DNA of 64,000 nt, from NCBI GenBank assembly GCA_035578175.1, contig JAQMRL010000008.1:95117041-95181040 (forward strand). Direction: 5' to 3'. The DNA is from Catonia carolina (taxonomy: Eukaryota > Arthropoda > Insecta > Hemiptera > Achilidae). Position numbers and translations under genes: made by a program. The notes beneath the pieces were generated by a model. That model saw only the letters and a list, made by a program, of their open reading frames with translations, ran no database searches and was not told the origin of the DNA. The stretch's first letter is position 1. Each line of letters begins with the position of its first letter. This document shows positions 55,230 through 64,000 of the stretch, piece by piece.

Positions 55230-58200
55230 CTATTTAACTTTTTTAATATTAGAAATATGTTCTTTAGTGATATCTCCTCCTACAGTCTTACGAAGTAATG
55301 CTGTAACTGGAGTAGAGAAGCCGATGATATAAAAAGGTTCAGACCATCGATACGCCATTTTGGCACAAATATTTTTTTGTTTTGAACTAACGGGGTGAGT
55401 TTTTAGCAGAACTTTATCTCCCACTGAAAATGGATTGGGATGGCGTGTAGCATTATATCGACGTGCCATATCATTATGTGATTTAACTAGTTTTCTTCTA
55501 ATATCACACATCATATTACTAGAACGTATAGGATTTCTATGGAGGATATCTTGGATATTCCATGCTCTATCTAATGGAGTGTGAGCTGGAAAAGTATGCA
55601 ATATGTCAAATGGGCATTTCCCATGAGCATTATGTTGAGCCATATTGAAAGCTAATTGAAACCAAAATAAAGATTTGTCCCAAGTTGCTTGAGTCTTCGC
55701 ATGATACGCAATAAGGATAGACCTAAGATTTCGGTTTAAACGTTCTGCATGCGATGGTTGAGGGTGATAGGGTGAGAGGGTGGTTCGTTTTATGCCTAAA
55801 TTGAAACAAAAGTTTTTAAACATTATGGAATTAAAATTTTTAGCATTATCTGTGACAATCAATCTTGGAATAGAATAACTTTGGAAAATACGTTTTAATT
55901 CATGTATAATAGAGGATGTATTAGTGTTTTTTAACGGGGCTAACCATGTGAATTTTGAGAAACTATCGACTACCACTAGAATATATTTATATCCTTGATT
56001 GGTTTTTGCTAGGCTACCGACGGTATCAATAAACAGTGTGTCAAATGGCGCTGTCGGAACACTGGAACTGAGATTTCCCCATTTATAATTTATCCCAGGT
56101 TTACTTCGTTGGCAGGTCGTACAAGCCTTGACTTTCAGAGGAATTTCTCGATATATAGCTGGCCAATAAAAATATCGTGTGATTTTGTGTATAGTTTTCT
56201 CAACACCTAAGTGTCCACCAATCTCCGAATCATGAAAATATTTAAATACTAAATCTTTTAAAGAGTCGGGAAGTACGATTTTGGTTGGATTATTATGTTT
56301 ATTTTTTGAACATAGGACTCCTTTGGATAAACAAAATTTACTATTCCTTTGTTGTTTTTGTTGTAGGATAAAGGTATCCTGTTCCTGATGTAGTTTGACG
56401 TCTGTAAAAGATAGGGGGAATTGTGACAATAAACTATTAATATAAGTTATATCCTGCGGAATATCTTCGTTATTTAGATCATACATCCTCGATAATGCAT
56501 CGGCAACATTATTATCTGAACCACGGATGTGATTAATTTTAAATTTAAAGACAGATATTCGGAGTAACCATCTAGCTAATCTACCTAACTGTTTTGGTTT
56601 GGAAAGAAGCCAGGCTAAGGCTTGATTATCAGTTTCTAAAAGAAATTCACGATGTGTTAAATAGGTCCTGAAATGATCCGTTGCGAAAACAACTGCAAGA
56701 CACTCTCTTTCATATGCTGAAAACTTTCGTTCTGCTTCTGTTAGTGTTTTAGAAGCATACGCTATAGGTTTCCTAGATCCTTCTTGTTCCTGAAGTAGGA
56801 CAGCTCCTAGACCTGTATCAGACGCATCCGTCTGCAAAATGAAAGTTTTGGAAAAGTCTGGAATTGCTAATACCGGTGGATTAGCGATTGCCTGTTTGAG
56901 ATCTTCAAACGCAAGTTTTTGAGCGTCGTGCCAGATAAACGGAGTGTTTTTGCGACGTAATTTATTTAGTGGTTCAATTCTATCAGCATAATTTTTGATA
57001 AATTTGGAAAAATAATTAACCATACCACAAAATCGATGTACTTGTTTTACTGTCATAGGCTGTGGGTACTGTAATATTTTTTGTGTCCTATTTGAGTCTA
57101 TAGAGACTCCTTTGTACGACAATACATGTCCGAGAAACGGTATTTCATTTACAGCAAATGTCACTTTATCAGGATTAACTGTAATGCCAGCTTTCCGTAA
57201 AATTGACAATACTATTTTGATATGTTTAACATGCTCTGTAAAACTTTTTGAATATATTAATATATCATCCATATAATTAAATACAAATTTATATTTAATA
57301 TTTTTGAATAATGTATTCATAAGACGAGTTAAAACTTGCGCACCAGTCGACAAACCAAAAGGTAGCCTTTCATATTCGTACAAACCATCTGGTGTACAAA
57401 ATGCAGTAATTTGACGAGATTTTTCTGTCAATGGAATCTGATGGTACGCTTGTGCTAAATCTAACGTACTAAACCATCTTGCATTGGAAAACCATTGGAA
57501 CGCATGATTTATATTCGGCAAAGGTTGTGCCTCTGAATCAATTATTAGGTTAACTTGACGATAATCTACAACTAGACGACTAGTTCCGTTTGGTTTCGGA
57601 ATTAAAAATGCTGGGGAAGAATAGGGGGAAATACTTTCTCGAATTACCTTATCTTTTAATAATTTGTCAATTTGTTGTTTCATTTGAAACGTTTTTATCG
57701 GATTTAAAGGATAGGGTCTAGATTTAATAATTTCATTATTTTTAAGTACAATATCGTATTTCAATACATGAGTACAACCTAATTTAGTTGTAAGAACATC
57801 AGGAAATTCTTTACATAAATTATTAATTGTATTTTTAATATACTCACTTTGTTCCACGTTGTTAATTTGTTCTGGAGATAGGTCGGTTAAGTGAAATTGT
57901 TTACCTCTTGCCCAATCAAAAGTTATGAAAGATTTTGTTGGGTTAACTATTGCGCGGGTTGTTTGTAAAAAATTCATCCCGAGTATTATTCGGTGTTGTA
58001 ATTTGGATAATATTTTAAAATTCACTTTCCATGATAATTTTTGAAGATTAACCTTAATCCAAATTTGTTTATTTATTTTTAAAGGAAATCGATCAGCTGT
58101 GAGGCAAATTGTATTAATGTTTTCTTCCTCTATAATTGCCTTTTTATTTTTTAAAAATGTATACAGTTGTTGATTTATAATATTATGGGTGGAACCTGAA

Positions 58201-58328
58201 TCGATAAGGGCATTAAATATGTTATTTTTAATTTTTATTGGTAATGTTTTTAAAGAATAATTACAATTTAACTTATTTTCTTTCAACTTTAAATATTTAC
58301 TTGAATTATTTTTACAAATGCACATCAT
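55230..58328 (-). CDS. Gypsy Pol polyprotein (protease, RT, RNase H, integrase)
   Basis: 1032 residues from the first ATG; as Gag-Pol it would continue from the frameshift upstream. Order: aspartic protease (ALIDSGSTHNII, residues 40-51), reverse transcriptase (FSTLDLAQAYHQIPL at 286-300, catalytic YMDD at 352-355), RNase H (Asp501, TDNQA near 566, ADALSR at 609-614). The integrase has a zinc finger (His706 region, CTTC at 736-739) and core D768, D827, E862, the last two 35 apart as in D,D35E. This order is the Ty3/gypsy arrangement. Length is normal and no break is seen, so the element may be active. It makes cDNA from the element RNA and inserts it. In the -1 frame relative to gag, with the first ATG 30 nt downstream of the gag stop. 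Confidence 0.95.
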   Translation of the reverse strand: MMCICKNNSSKYLKLKENKLNCNYSLKTLPIKIKNNIFNALIDSGSTHNIINQQLYTFLKNKKAIIEEENINTICLTADRFPLKINKQIWIKVNLQKLSWKVNFKILSKLQHRIILGMNFLQTTRAIVNPTKSFITFDWARGKQFHLTDLSPEQINNVEQSEYIKNTINNLCKEFPDVLTTKLGCTHVLKYDIVLKNNEIIKSRPYPLNPIKTFQMKQQIDKLLKDKVIRESISPYSSPAFLIPKPNGTSRLVVDYRQVNLIIDSEAQPLPNINHAFQWFSNARWFSTLDLAQAYHQIPLTEKSRQITAFCTPDGLYEYERLPFGLSTGAQVLTRLMNTLFKNIKYKFVFNYMDDILIYSKSFTEHVKHIKIVLSILRKAGITVNPDKVTFAVNEIPFLGHVLSYKGVSIDSNRTQKILQYPQPMTVKQVHRFCGMVNYFSKFIKNYADRIEPLNKLRRKNTPFIWHDAQKLAFEDLKQAIANPPVLAIPDFSKTFILQTDASDTGLGAVLLQEQEGSRKPIAYASKTLTEAERKFSAYERECLAVVFATDHFRTYLTHREFLLETDNQALAWLLSKPKQLGRLARWLLRISVFKFKINHIRGSDNNVADALSRMYDLNNEDIPQDITYINSLLSQFPLSFTDVKLHQEQDTFILQQKQQRNSKFCLSKGVLCSKNKHNNPTKIVLPDSLKDLVFKYFHDSEIGGHLGVEKTIHKITRYFYWPAIYREIPLKVKACTTCQRSKPGINYKWGNLSSSVPTAPFDTLFIDTVGSLAKTNQGYKYILVVVDSFSKFTWLAPLKNTNTSSIIHELKRIFQSYSIPRLIVTDNAKNFNSIMFKNFCFNLGIKRTTLSPYHPQPSHAERLNRNLRSILIAYHAKTQATWDKSLFWFQLAFNMAQHNAHGKCPFDILHTFPAHTPLDRAWNIQDILHRNPIRSSNMMCDIRRKLVKSHNDMARRYNATRHPNPFSVGDKVLLKTHPVSSKQKNICAKMAYRWSEPFYIIGFSTPVTALLRKTVGGDITKEHISNIKKVK

Positions 58329-58354
58329 ATGTTTATGGTCAGTACATTTGTAAA
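58311..58354 (-). promoter_or_regulatory. Stem-loop downstream of the frameshift site
   Basis: On the minus strand TTTACAAATG (58354-58345) pairs perfectly with CATTTGTAAA (58320-58311) across a 24-nt loop. It starts 6 nt after the slippery heptamer, the spacing expected of a -1 frameshift stimulator. Pairing is seen; function is inferred. Confidence 0.75.
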
Positions 58355-58357
58355 CAT

Positions 58358-59731
58358 TTAGTTTTTTGAAACATTATTATTTCCTTTTTGTTGTAAAAGT
58401 TTACAATTTCGTTTGATATGACCTAATTTATGGCAATAGAAACATTTTAAAGTGGTTGCAGGCATTTGTGATCTAACGGTGTTGTAAGTTGTATCTTTTA
58501 ATATATTTTGTTTACCTCGTGAAGGTACCATGCTATTTATATCTTGTATTACGCTCGTATCACTTATTTTAGATACGCCGATGTCATTCAGAGTCCTAGC
58601 ATAAACTCTCTCATAGACATAGGTATCTAGTTTATTGAAATCTTGTAAGTTACGAGGTTGGCCAATTATACCTATATGTGCGGCGTATACTTCATTTAAA
58701 CCGGTTAAAATTATATTAATTAACTCACCTTCTGTTAGATCTAATCTTAATACCTCATGGTGTTCTAAAATTTCTTTTATGTATTCATTAAGTGTCTCTG
58801 TTTGCGACTGATTTCGGTACAACAATTTGAGTTTTAATATTTCTTTCATTTTTGGCGTTATTAATTTGTTGACTAAATCTCTATGAAATTGATCGAAATT
58901 ATGATTATTTTTAATTGAATTCTCAAAGATTTGTTCAGTAAAGCCTGTCATAAATTGAGTTAACAATACTAAAGGTAAATCTACTGCATAGCGTTTCTGA
59001 ATTTGTTTAATTATTTTGATATTTCGTACTAGTATATCAATATCACGTCCATCAGTTATAGTTAATTGCTTTAATTCATTTTCAATTGGATTTGCAATTT
59101 TCGTCCAATTGAAGTTTAACTCACGATTAAAATAGGCTGGATTATGATTACCTACTGCATTCGGTATTAATATATCAGGAGTTTCGTTTCTAAGAACAGG
59201 ATTTTGCATTACTGGGGAATGTAAAATATTAATATGGTTAACACCAAAATTTTCTTGTTGATCAAGTAAGAAATCATTTCCTAAATGTGCGTTTTCAATA
59301 TTTATGTTGTTTTGTTCTAAATTAGGCTCAATTTCGAAATTTTGTAACTTATTAAGTTTCCAAATATCAAATTCTCCCTTTAAATTTTGAAATCCTACAA
59401 GTTTATCTGGTTTATTAGTTAATATGAATGTTAATAATTTATTAAGCCTATCATCAAATGTTTCGGCATTATACTTTTCTACTTCAGTTAAATTTTCTAG
59501 GTTTCGTAACTTTACCAAATAGTTTTGACACTCCGTCAGTTGTTTGTCTATGTCAAACCTATGTAGCGTAGTTAAGTCAATTTGTCGTCCATTATTTAAG
59601 AGTTTTTGTAACCTTTGTCTTTTTTGTCTTACGTTTCCTGTTGTTGTACTTTTTCGTATTCGTAATTGGAAATTAACGTTTGTTTCGTCTAATTTAGTGG
59701 GGTCAAGAATTGGTGCTACTTGTCTATCCAT
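58358..59731 (-). CDS. Gypsy Gag protein
   Basis: 457 residues from ATG 59731. The N-terminal half is rich in Asn, Leu and charged residues. A retrotransposon-gag-like helical region (about residues 230-375) follows, then one zinc knuckle CFYCHKLGHIKRNC (430-443, C-x2-C-x4-H-x4-C) for RNA binding. It forms the particle that packages element RNA. The stop TAA at 58360-58358 overlaps the frameshift module. Intact, and the longest gag-like frame in the window. Starts 338 nt inside the 5' LTR boundary. Confidence 0.92.
   Translation of the reverse strand: MDRQVAPILDPTKLDETNVNFQLRIRKSTTTGNVRQKRQRLQKLLNNGRQIDLTTLHRFDIDKQLTECQNYLVKLRNLENLTEVEKYNAETFDDRLNKLLTFILTNKPDKLVGFQNLKGEFDIWKLNKLQNFEIEPNLEQNNINIENAHLGNDFLLDQQENFGVNHINILHSPVMQNPVLRNETPDILIPNAVGNHNPAYFNRELNFNWTKIANPIENELKQLTITDGRDIDILVRNIKIIKQIQKRYAVDLPLVLLTQFMTGFTEQIFENSIKNNHNFDQFHRDLVNKLITPKMKEILKLKLLYRNQSQTETLNEYIKEILEHHEVLRLDLTEGELINIILTGLNEVYAAHIGIIGQPRNLQDFNKLDTYVYERVYARTLNDIGVSKISDTSVIQDINSMVPSRGKQNILKDTTYNTVRSQMPATTLKCFYCHKLGHIKRNCKLLQQKGNNNVSKN
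58361..58367 (-). promoter_or_regulatory. -1 ribosomal frameshift slippery site A AAA AAC
   Basis: In the gag frame the end reads TCA AAA AAC TAA, giving the canonical X XXY YYZ heptamer A AAA AAC directly before the gag stop. Slipping by -1 enters the pol frame, which is open from there. Confidence 0.85.
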
Positions 59732-59937
59732 GTTTCTACCTGTTTATTGTTTTCTGTAATGATGACTATTTAAATGTATGTAAACAATGCCTTACCAGAT
59801 AATTTCAATACACTTGCCAGATGTGAGATTGTTACGTTTTTTGAAATTGTTATTGATAATTGATTTTTATGAATTTTAGAAGATTTATTGATGTTATTTA
59901 TTGAATTTTTGTTTTAGTTTTTATGATATTCTGATTT

Positions 59938-60046
59938 ATATCCTGGTTTATCCTTGTCGTATCTTGGTTTATCCTTGTTTTATCCTGGTTTATCCCTGTT
60001 TTTATCCTGGTTTATCCTTGTTTTGTCCTGGTTTATCCTTGTTTAA
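59938..60046 (-). repeat. Tandem repeats in the gypsy 5' leader
   Basis: About five imperfect ~20-bp units of TATCCTGGTTTATCCTTGTT (plus strand) between the primer site and gag. Confidence 0.88.
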
Positions 60047-60047
60047 T

Positions 60048-60065
60048 TTCCCGGTCGATGCACCA
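60048..60065 (-). promoter_or_regulatory. Primer-binding site, tRNA-Gly
   Basis: On minus, TGGTGCATCGACCGGGAA begins 4 nt inside the 5' LTR. It complements the 3' end of insect tRNA-Gly (…CCGGCCGATGCACCA) at 17 of 18 positions by my recollection of that tRNA. Confidence 0.75.
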
Positions 60066-60069
60066 TTTT

Positions 60070-60689
60070 TGTTACGTCCCAGGTTCGTGAAATAAAATTC
60101 AAAAGCTTTTATCGAAAATCCAACTAGTGTTTTGTTTTATTCAAGAAAAAAAATCTTATCAGATCCAATGTTGAAATATTTAAAACAATTAAAATTCTTA
60201 AAACAATTAAAATTCTTAAAAAAATTAAAATTCTTTAAATTCAGTTGGAGTAATTATTAAATCTTCTAAAATACTTTCATCAAAATAAAGTTGAAAAAAA
60301 ATTAATAAATTATTAATATTTTGTTTTCTTTTTTTTATAAAAATTGTATATCACCTATCCCTTTAAAAGTTTTAAAAGAGAGTGAGTGCAACAATCCAAT
60401 TTATTTAAATTAAGAAAATTGTCTTTTTCTTTTTTTTTTTTTATACTCACATCTGACGTTGTGTAAATAAGATCATCTGGTGGTACATTGATGTTGATGC
60501 TGTAAGAGTGTTTATGTTTACGTTGGAATGTCGTTACGTGCGTACTGTTCGTTATGTTTTGTTTTGTTTTGTGCGTACTGTTCGTTATGTTTTGTTTTGT
60601 TACGTGCGTACTGTTCGTTATGTTTTGTTTCCACTATCCGTTATGCGTTAGGTGTTCGTATGTGTATCTCCTATTACAATCCTATTACA
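60070..60689 (-). repeat. 5' LTR of the gypsy element
   Basis: 620 bp. I saw no difference from the 3' LTR, including the T13 run. Contains the same three ~30-bp repeats (60537-60630). Confidence 0.95.
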
Positions 60690-60693
60690 GTAG

Positions 60694-60893
60694 GAGAAAA
60701 AAGTTCACGTGTTTGACTAGAGCTAGTAAACTAGCTCGATGTGAACGTTTGGAAACGTTGCTAGTTGTTAGTAAGCTTTACTGTGTACAGCTATACATAG
60801 CACAACTCAAGTATGTCTTCAGATCACTGGCATTAATTAACTACCTTCGTGGAAACCGTCACCTTCGCACTAGCAGTAACAACTAGTAAACGG
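60694..60893. mobile_element. CTAG-rich MITE-like element, copy 2, right part
   Basis: Continues the element cut at 54342 (GTAGGAGAAAAAAGTTCACG; ends GCACTAGCAGTAACAACTAG), matching 30226-30425. Confidence 0.65.
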
Positions 60894-61196
60894 AATAAAT
60901 CATAAGACATTGAAGTATGAAGTGTCGATTCTCTAAATGATAATATTTTATATGTGAAAAAGTTAGTAATAAAGGAGTGAGTCAGAGAGAGTTTTTGCAT
61001 TTATGTATACAGATTACTGATTTAATTTTGAATATATTATTGTTTATCGTTAAATTCATTGTTATTTACCCTGTGGAGTAAATTCAAGTAAACGAATAAT
61101 TATTTTTCTGCGATATTACCACTACAAAAAATAAAGTAAATGATTTAAAAGAAATGCAAATTTTATTAATCATTATTATTGTTTATTTTAAGAATA
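60894..61196. other. Duplicated non-coding stretch
   Basis: Counterpart of 30426-30730; no gene. Confidence 0.55.
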
Positions 61197-61437
61197 TGTT
61201 TTTATTCCTAATTTGTGTACGTTGCAATCTGTTCAATTTAGAACAATAAGCATCCCCATGACCCAATGAGATGAGGATGATGTGTATGACGTGTAAATGA
61301 GATGTAGTCTTGTACAGACCCAGGCCAACCATTCCTGAGAGAGTATGGTTAATTAAACCCCAACCATTAAAGTACACCGGTAACCACTGTCTAGTATTCA
61401 GATCCGTGTAAAGGTAACTACCTTTACTAGGATTTGA
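61197..61437 (-). mobile_element. SINE family 2, truncated copy (copy 2 only)
   Basis: Minus orientation. Body and part of the B-box region present, A-box head missing (stops at GGATTTGAA). Absent from the equivalent position near 30730, so it inserted after the duplication or was lost there. Confidence 0.78.
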
Positions 61438-61703
61438 AGAATATAAATTTTTTTTTAAATTTGAAAAGAATTAATTGTTCAAGTTAAATTGTACGACAGC
61501 AGGAAATCTTACCAATCCTCGAGTTTATGTAAATCTTTTAAGTTAATAATATAACACTGCATTCAAATTGCAAAAATGCAGGAAATTGTTTCTACTAAAA
61601 AATGTCTTCTTCGACAAATTTAAATTGTTATTTATAACAGTTTGTATTTCTTATTGATTTAGGTATTTTCACGGTATAATAAACTGTAATTTATTTTTAT
61701 ACT

Positions 61704-62029
61704 GACCCACTGGGTTGGTCTAGAGGTAAAGTCGTCGCCAAAATCAGCTGTTTAACAGCTGATTTTCGGAGACGAAGGTTCCTGGTTCAAATCCTAGTAA
61801 AGGTAGTTACTTTTATACGGATTCGAATACTAGACAGTGGTTACCGGTGTACTTTGATGGTTGGGGTTTAATTAACCATACTGTCTCAGGAATGGTCGGC
61901 CTGGGTCTGTACAAGACTACACCTCATTTACACGTCATACACATCATCCTCATCTCATTGGGTCATGGGGTTGCTTATTGTTCTGAATTGAACAGATTGC
62001 AACGTACACAAATTGTTAAAAAAAAAAAA
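61704..62029 (+). mobile_element. SINE family 2, complete reference copy
   Basis: 326 bp. The head GGGTTGGTCTAGAGGTAAAG (A-box region) and GGTTCAAATCC (B box) are tRNA-like. Body GGGTCTGTACAAGACTACAC and an A-rich tail. Duplication TTTTATACT at 61695-61703 and 62030-62038. The equivalent site at about 31235 (TTTATACTAAGAATTTGG) is empty. Confidence 0.93.
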
Positions 62030-62123
62030 TTTTATACTAAGAATTTGGAAAAAATTATTATTTATTAACTATTTAATGACAATGTGATCAGCCTATCAGC
62101 TGTTATTTAATGTGGCAGCTACA

Positions 62124-62143
62124 AGAAGAAGAAGAAGAAGAAG
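62124..62143. repeat. (GAA)6, paralogue of the long array
   Basis: Short GAA run at the position matching 31394-31727. Confidence 0.9.
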
Positions 62144-62153
62144 ATAACAAATA

Positions 62154-62518
62154 TACTTTTTTTGTCCTTAGTGTGGGTACGTTGCAATCAGTTCAATTCA
62201 GAATAATAAGCAACCACGTGACCTAATGAGATAAGGATGATGTGTATGACGTGCTAAAAAAGAAGTAGTCTTGGCCATACAGTCTTGGACAGACCCAGAC
62301 CGACCATTCTTGAGAGGGTGGGGTAATTGAACCCCAACCATCAAAGTACACCGGAAACCACTATTTTGTATTCAAATCCGTATAAAATTAACTACCTTTA
62401 CTAGATTTGAACCAGGAACCTTCTTCTCCAAAAATCAGCTGTTAAGCAGCTTACTCATCGTGTCTAGTACCACGAGTAAGTGGTAGTGACCGGGTTGGTC
62501 ACTAGACCAACCCATTGG
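62154..62518 (-). mobile_element. SINE family 2, copy shared by both duplicates
   Basis: Flanked by ATAACAAATAT (62143-62153 and 62519-62529). Counterpart of 31738-32073, with a small extra segment near 62455-62495 in the head. Confidence 0.82.
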
Positions 62519-62529
62519 GATAACAAATA

Positions 62530-63200
62530 TTTTCATGCAAGGATTTACAGCCTCAGCCGTATCTCGCTTCCCAAGCACCAGCTCTCTTTGTCTCGCCTGT
62601 CCCCATTGGAGAGCCGCCGCAAAGACATTGCCTCCTGCACGCCATCCAACCATGTCAATTCCGGCCAACCCCTTCATCTTCTGCCGGCTGGCGTCCACTT
62701 CCATACTCTCTTGTTGCCACCTACATCTCTGCAAATGGCAAAACGATTTTAATTGCTTCCGGGATATGGTATCCGTAGACTAATAGTTTCTTGAAGGCCA
62801 ATAATTCTTCTTCCACTTCTGCAATTCGGAATTCGATCGATGTGCGACACACCACAGCTCCGCCTCCGGAAAACCGTCTCCATCGCTTTTAGGTGATCCT
62901 TCTGTCTCTTTGTCAATACCCACACTTCCGCATCATAGATACATATACTTTCCAGGATAGCATCATAAACACTAATCTTTGTCTCCTTTCATATTTTATC
63001 ATTCCAAAGGACATAATTGTATTTCCCTGTAACCCTTCGTCATTGTGAAACTTGCTGTTTACTTCCGCTGCACTTGTTCCACTCATATCAAAGATGACTG
63101 CCAGGTATTTAAAACTTTCCCAGCTTTTCACTACACCCGCACCTAGCTGAATATCATTTCCTGTATCATTTCTACCATTTCCATACAACAAGTATGCCTG
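62530..63200 (-). pseudogene. Non-LTR reverse transcriptase C-terminal remnant, duplicate 2
   Basis: Frames read ESFKYLAVIFDMSGTSAAEV and other pieces parallel to 32099-32760, with different frameshifts. Dead. Confidence 0.78.
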
Positions 63201-63232
63201 TGTTAATTATTTTTATACTTTTTTATATAGGA

Positions 63233-64000
63233 CTATTAGGTTCGGTCGATATGATTATTTAGTGTTTGTTTTTTTCAAATTTCATAACTTGTTGCAGATT
63301 AGAATTTATTGATAACGTGGATAGTACAACATGCCTGTTTTGTAACAAATAAAAAAATTAATTTACGTAATAACTCGTTTTCGAAATTTCATAACATTCT
63401 CGGGATTGATTAAATTTGTATTGAGATATTTTTATGCTAAGAGTGTTCTCGCTGTGTAAGAGTCACATGACGGAAGATCCAATTAGGGGGTAATTTATGG
63501 GAGAATTGTAAGGGGGAACTTGGTAGTATTAGTAAACAACAATGTTTCATATACCTCTATTAAGCTACAACCCATCACTACGACCAACGATTACTGGGTA
63601 AAAAGGCACTTTCGTTTTTGGCCGACTATAAATTTTACAGCCACAAGGTTTAGGGGAATTTCCAGTATTGTAGATGGACACCGATTGCACTTGTTAGTTG
63701 TTTGCCTACTAAATCCATTGTTAGGTTGTGTACGGAACAACTAGGTTATTAGAATTCCAAGAATTTTGTTGAAAAAATATTTCATTTCTATTACTTACTG
63801 TGTATAGTTCACCAACCCCTCCAAACCTGGGCTGAAAGGGTCGAACGCCCGCCGCTGTGTAGCATGATTTTTACCCCTCCATACGTATTGTTTTACCCTC
63901 TCTCTTAGACAACGATTGATGACACTTGACAGAGTGTGAGTGTGTTACTATGTGTGTGCTTTTTTAATCACTGTATTTGTTTTATATAAAAAAAATACAA
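63233..64000 (+). pseudogene. Promoter-region copy of the secreted gene, lacking exon 1
   Basis: Aligns with 33775-34842: GTGTTCTCGCTGTGTAAGAG then TCACATGACGGAAGATCCAA, and later CGACCAACGATTACTGGGTA and GGTCGAACGCCCGC. The segment corresponding to about 34060-34375, with the TATA box and signal-peptide exon, is missing near 63530. Exons 2-7, if duplicated, would lie beyond the window. Confidence 0.7.

Larger units (their letters stand above)
54343..60689 (-). mobile_element. Complete Ty3/gypsy LTR retrotransposon
   Basis: 6347 bp, read on the minus strand. It has 620-bp LTRs (TG...CA), the 4-bp duplication GTAG (54339-54342, 60690-60693), a primer site, gag, pol by -1 frameshift and a polypurine tract. 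The LTRs look identical on reading and both ORFs are intact, so insertion is very recent. No envelope frame lies between pol and the 3' LTR (54983-55229). Confidence 0.95.
48212..64000 (+). repeat. Segmental duplication, copy 2
   Basis: Collinear with 28350-34842. Expanded by a SINE-1 (49270), a 3.7-kb LINE (49931), a gypsy element (54343), a truncated SINE-2 (61197) and a complete SINE-2 (61704). It lacks TTTTTA-element d and the LINE fragment at 30771. The segment equivalent to about 34060-34375 (TATA box, exon 1) is missing near 63530. Confidence 0.75.

Noticed and set aside
61183..62068. Short frames reading MYFDGWGLINHTLSGMVGLG (also at 17960 and 37990)
   Set aside because: They recur wherever SINE family 2 occurs and are by-products of the SINE body, not a gene.

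Overview
This is a eukaryotic, AT-rich (roughly 70 %) window from an insect genome. Insect-type chemoreceptor genes with a conserved phase-0 splice donor, mariner-type DNA transposons, R1-clade and other non-LTR retrotransposons, a gypsy LTR element, Helitron debris and tRNA-headed SINEs all point to an arthropod. A hemipteran is my guess, but nothing in the window proves the order. One 100-N assembly gap is present (31276-31375). Most of the DNA is transposon-derived; only two host loci stand out.

Locus 1 (about 2.0-26.3 kb, minus strand) is a tandem array of five seven-transmembrane gustatory-receptor-like (7tm_7 type) long exons: 2050-2970, 7728-8648, 11195-12094, 20697-21613 (frameshifted) and 24463-25380. 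Each encodes about 300-307 residues, covers most of the receptor, and stops at the same point at a GTAAGT donor. I find no private C-terminal exons, and several inter-exon intervals seem too small or too fully accounted for to hold them. This suggests a Gr39a/Gr28b-like arrangement, in which alternative 5' exons splice to a shared 3' end beyond the left edge of the window. Four of the five units also share a conserved non-coding block about 0.8-1.0 kb upstream of their ATG.

Locus 2 (34.06-46.9 kb, plus strand) is a seven-coding-exon gene for a small secreted protein that I do not recognise. It has a TATA box, a signal-peptide exon and a 36-nt micro-exon, and encodes about 198 aa. All junctions are in phase. 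Its introns carry LINE, Helitron, SINE and non-autonomous DNA-element insertions.

Mobile DNA by region: 4.4-7.3 kb holds a pair of inverted copies of a ~970-bp non-autonomous element flanked by TTTTTA, with five or more further copies across the window. 14.6-16.0 kb is a complete mariner-like element with one frameshift. 18.7-19.8 kb is a mariner built of two 3' ends in inverted orientation, interrupted by a SINE. 22.6-23.8 kb is a 5'-truncated R1-clade LINE inside one conserved Gr upstream block. 49.9-53.7 kb is a nearly full-length decayed LINE. 54.3-60.7 kb is a complete gypsy element with apparently identical 620-bp LTRs, a tRNA-Gly primer site, a polypurine tract, intact gag and pol, and a textbook -1 frameshift module.

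A segmental duplication joins 28.35-34.84 kb (copy 1) to 48.2-64.0 kb (copy 2, swollen by later insertions and running off the right edge). Copy 2 carries the flanks of the secreted gene's promoter region but lacks the TATA box and exon 1. Comparing the copies gives filled and empty sites that define the ends of several transposons.
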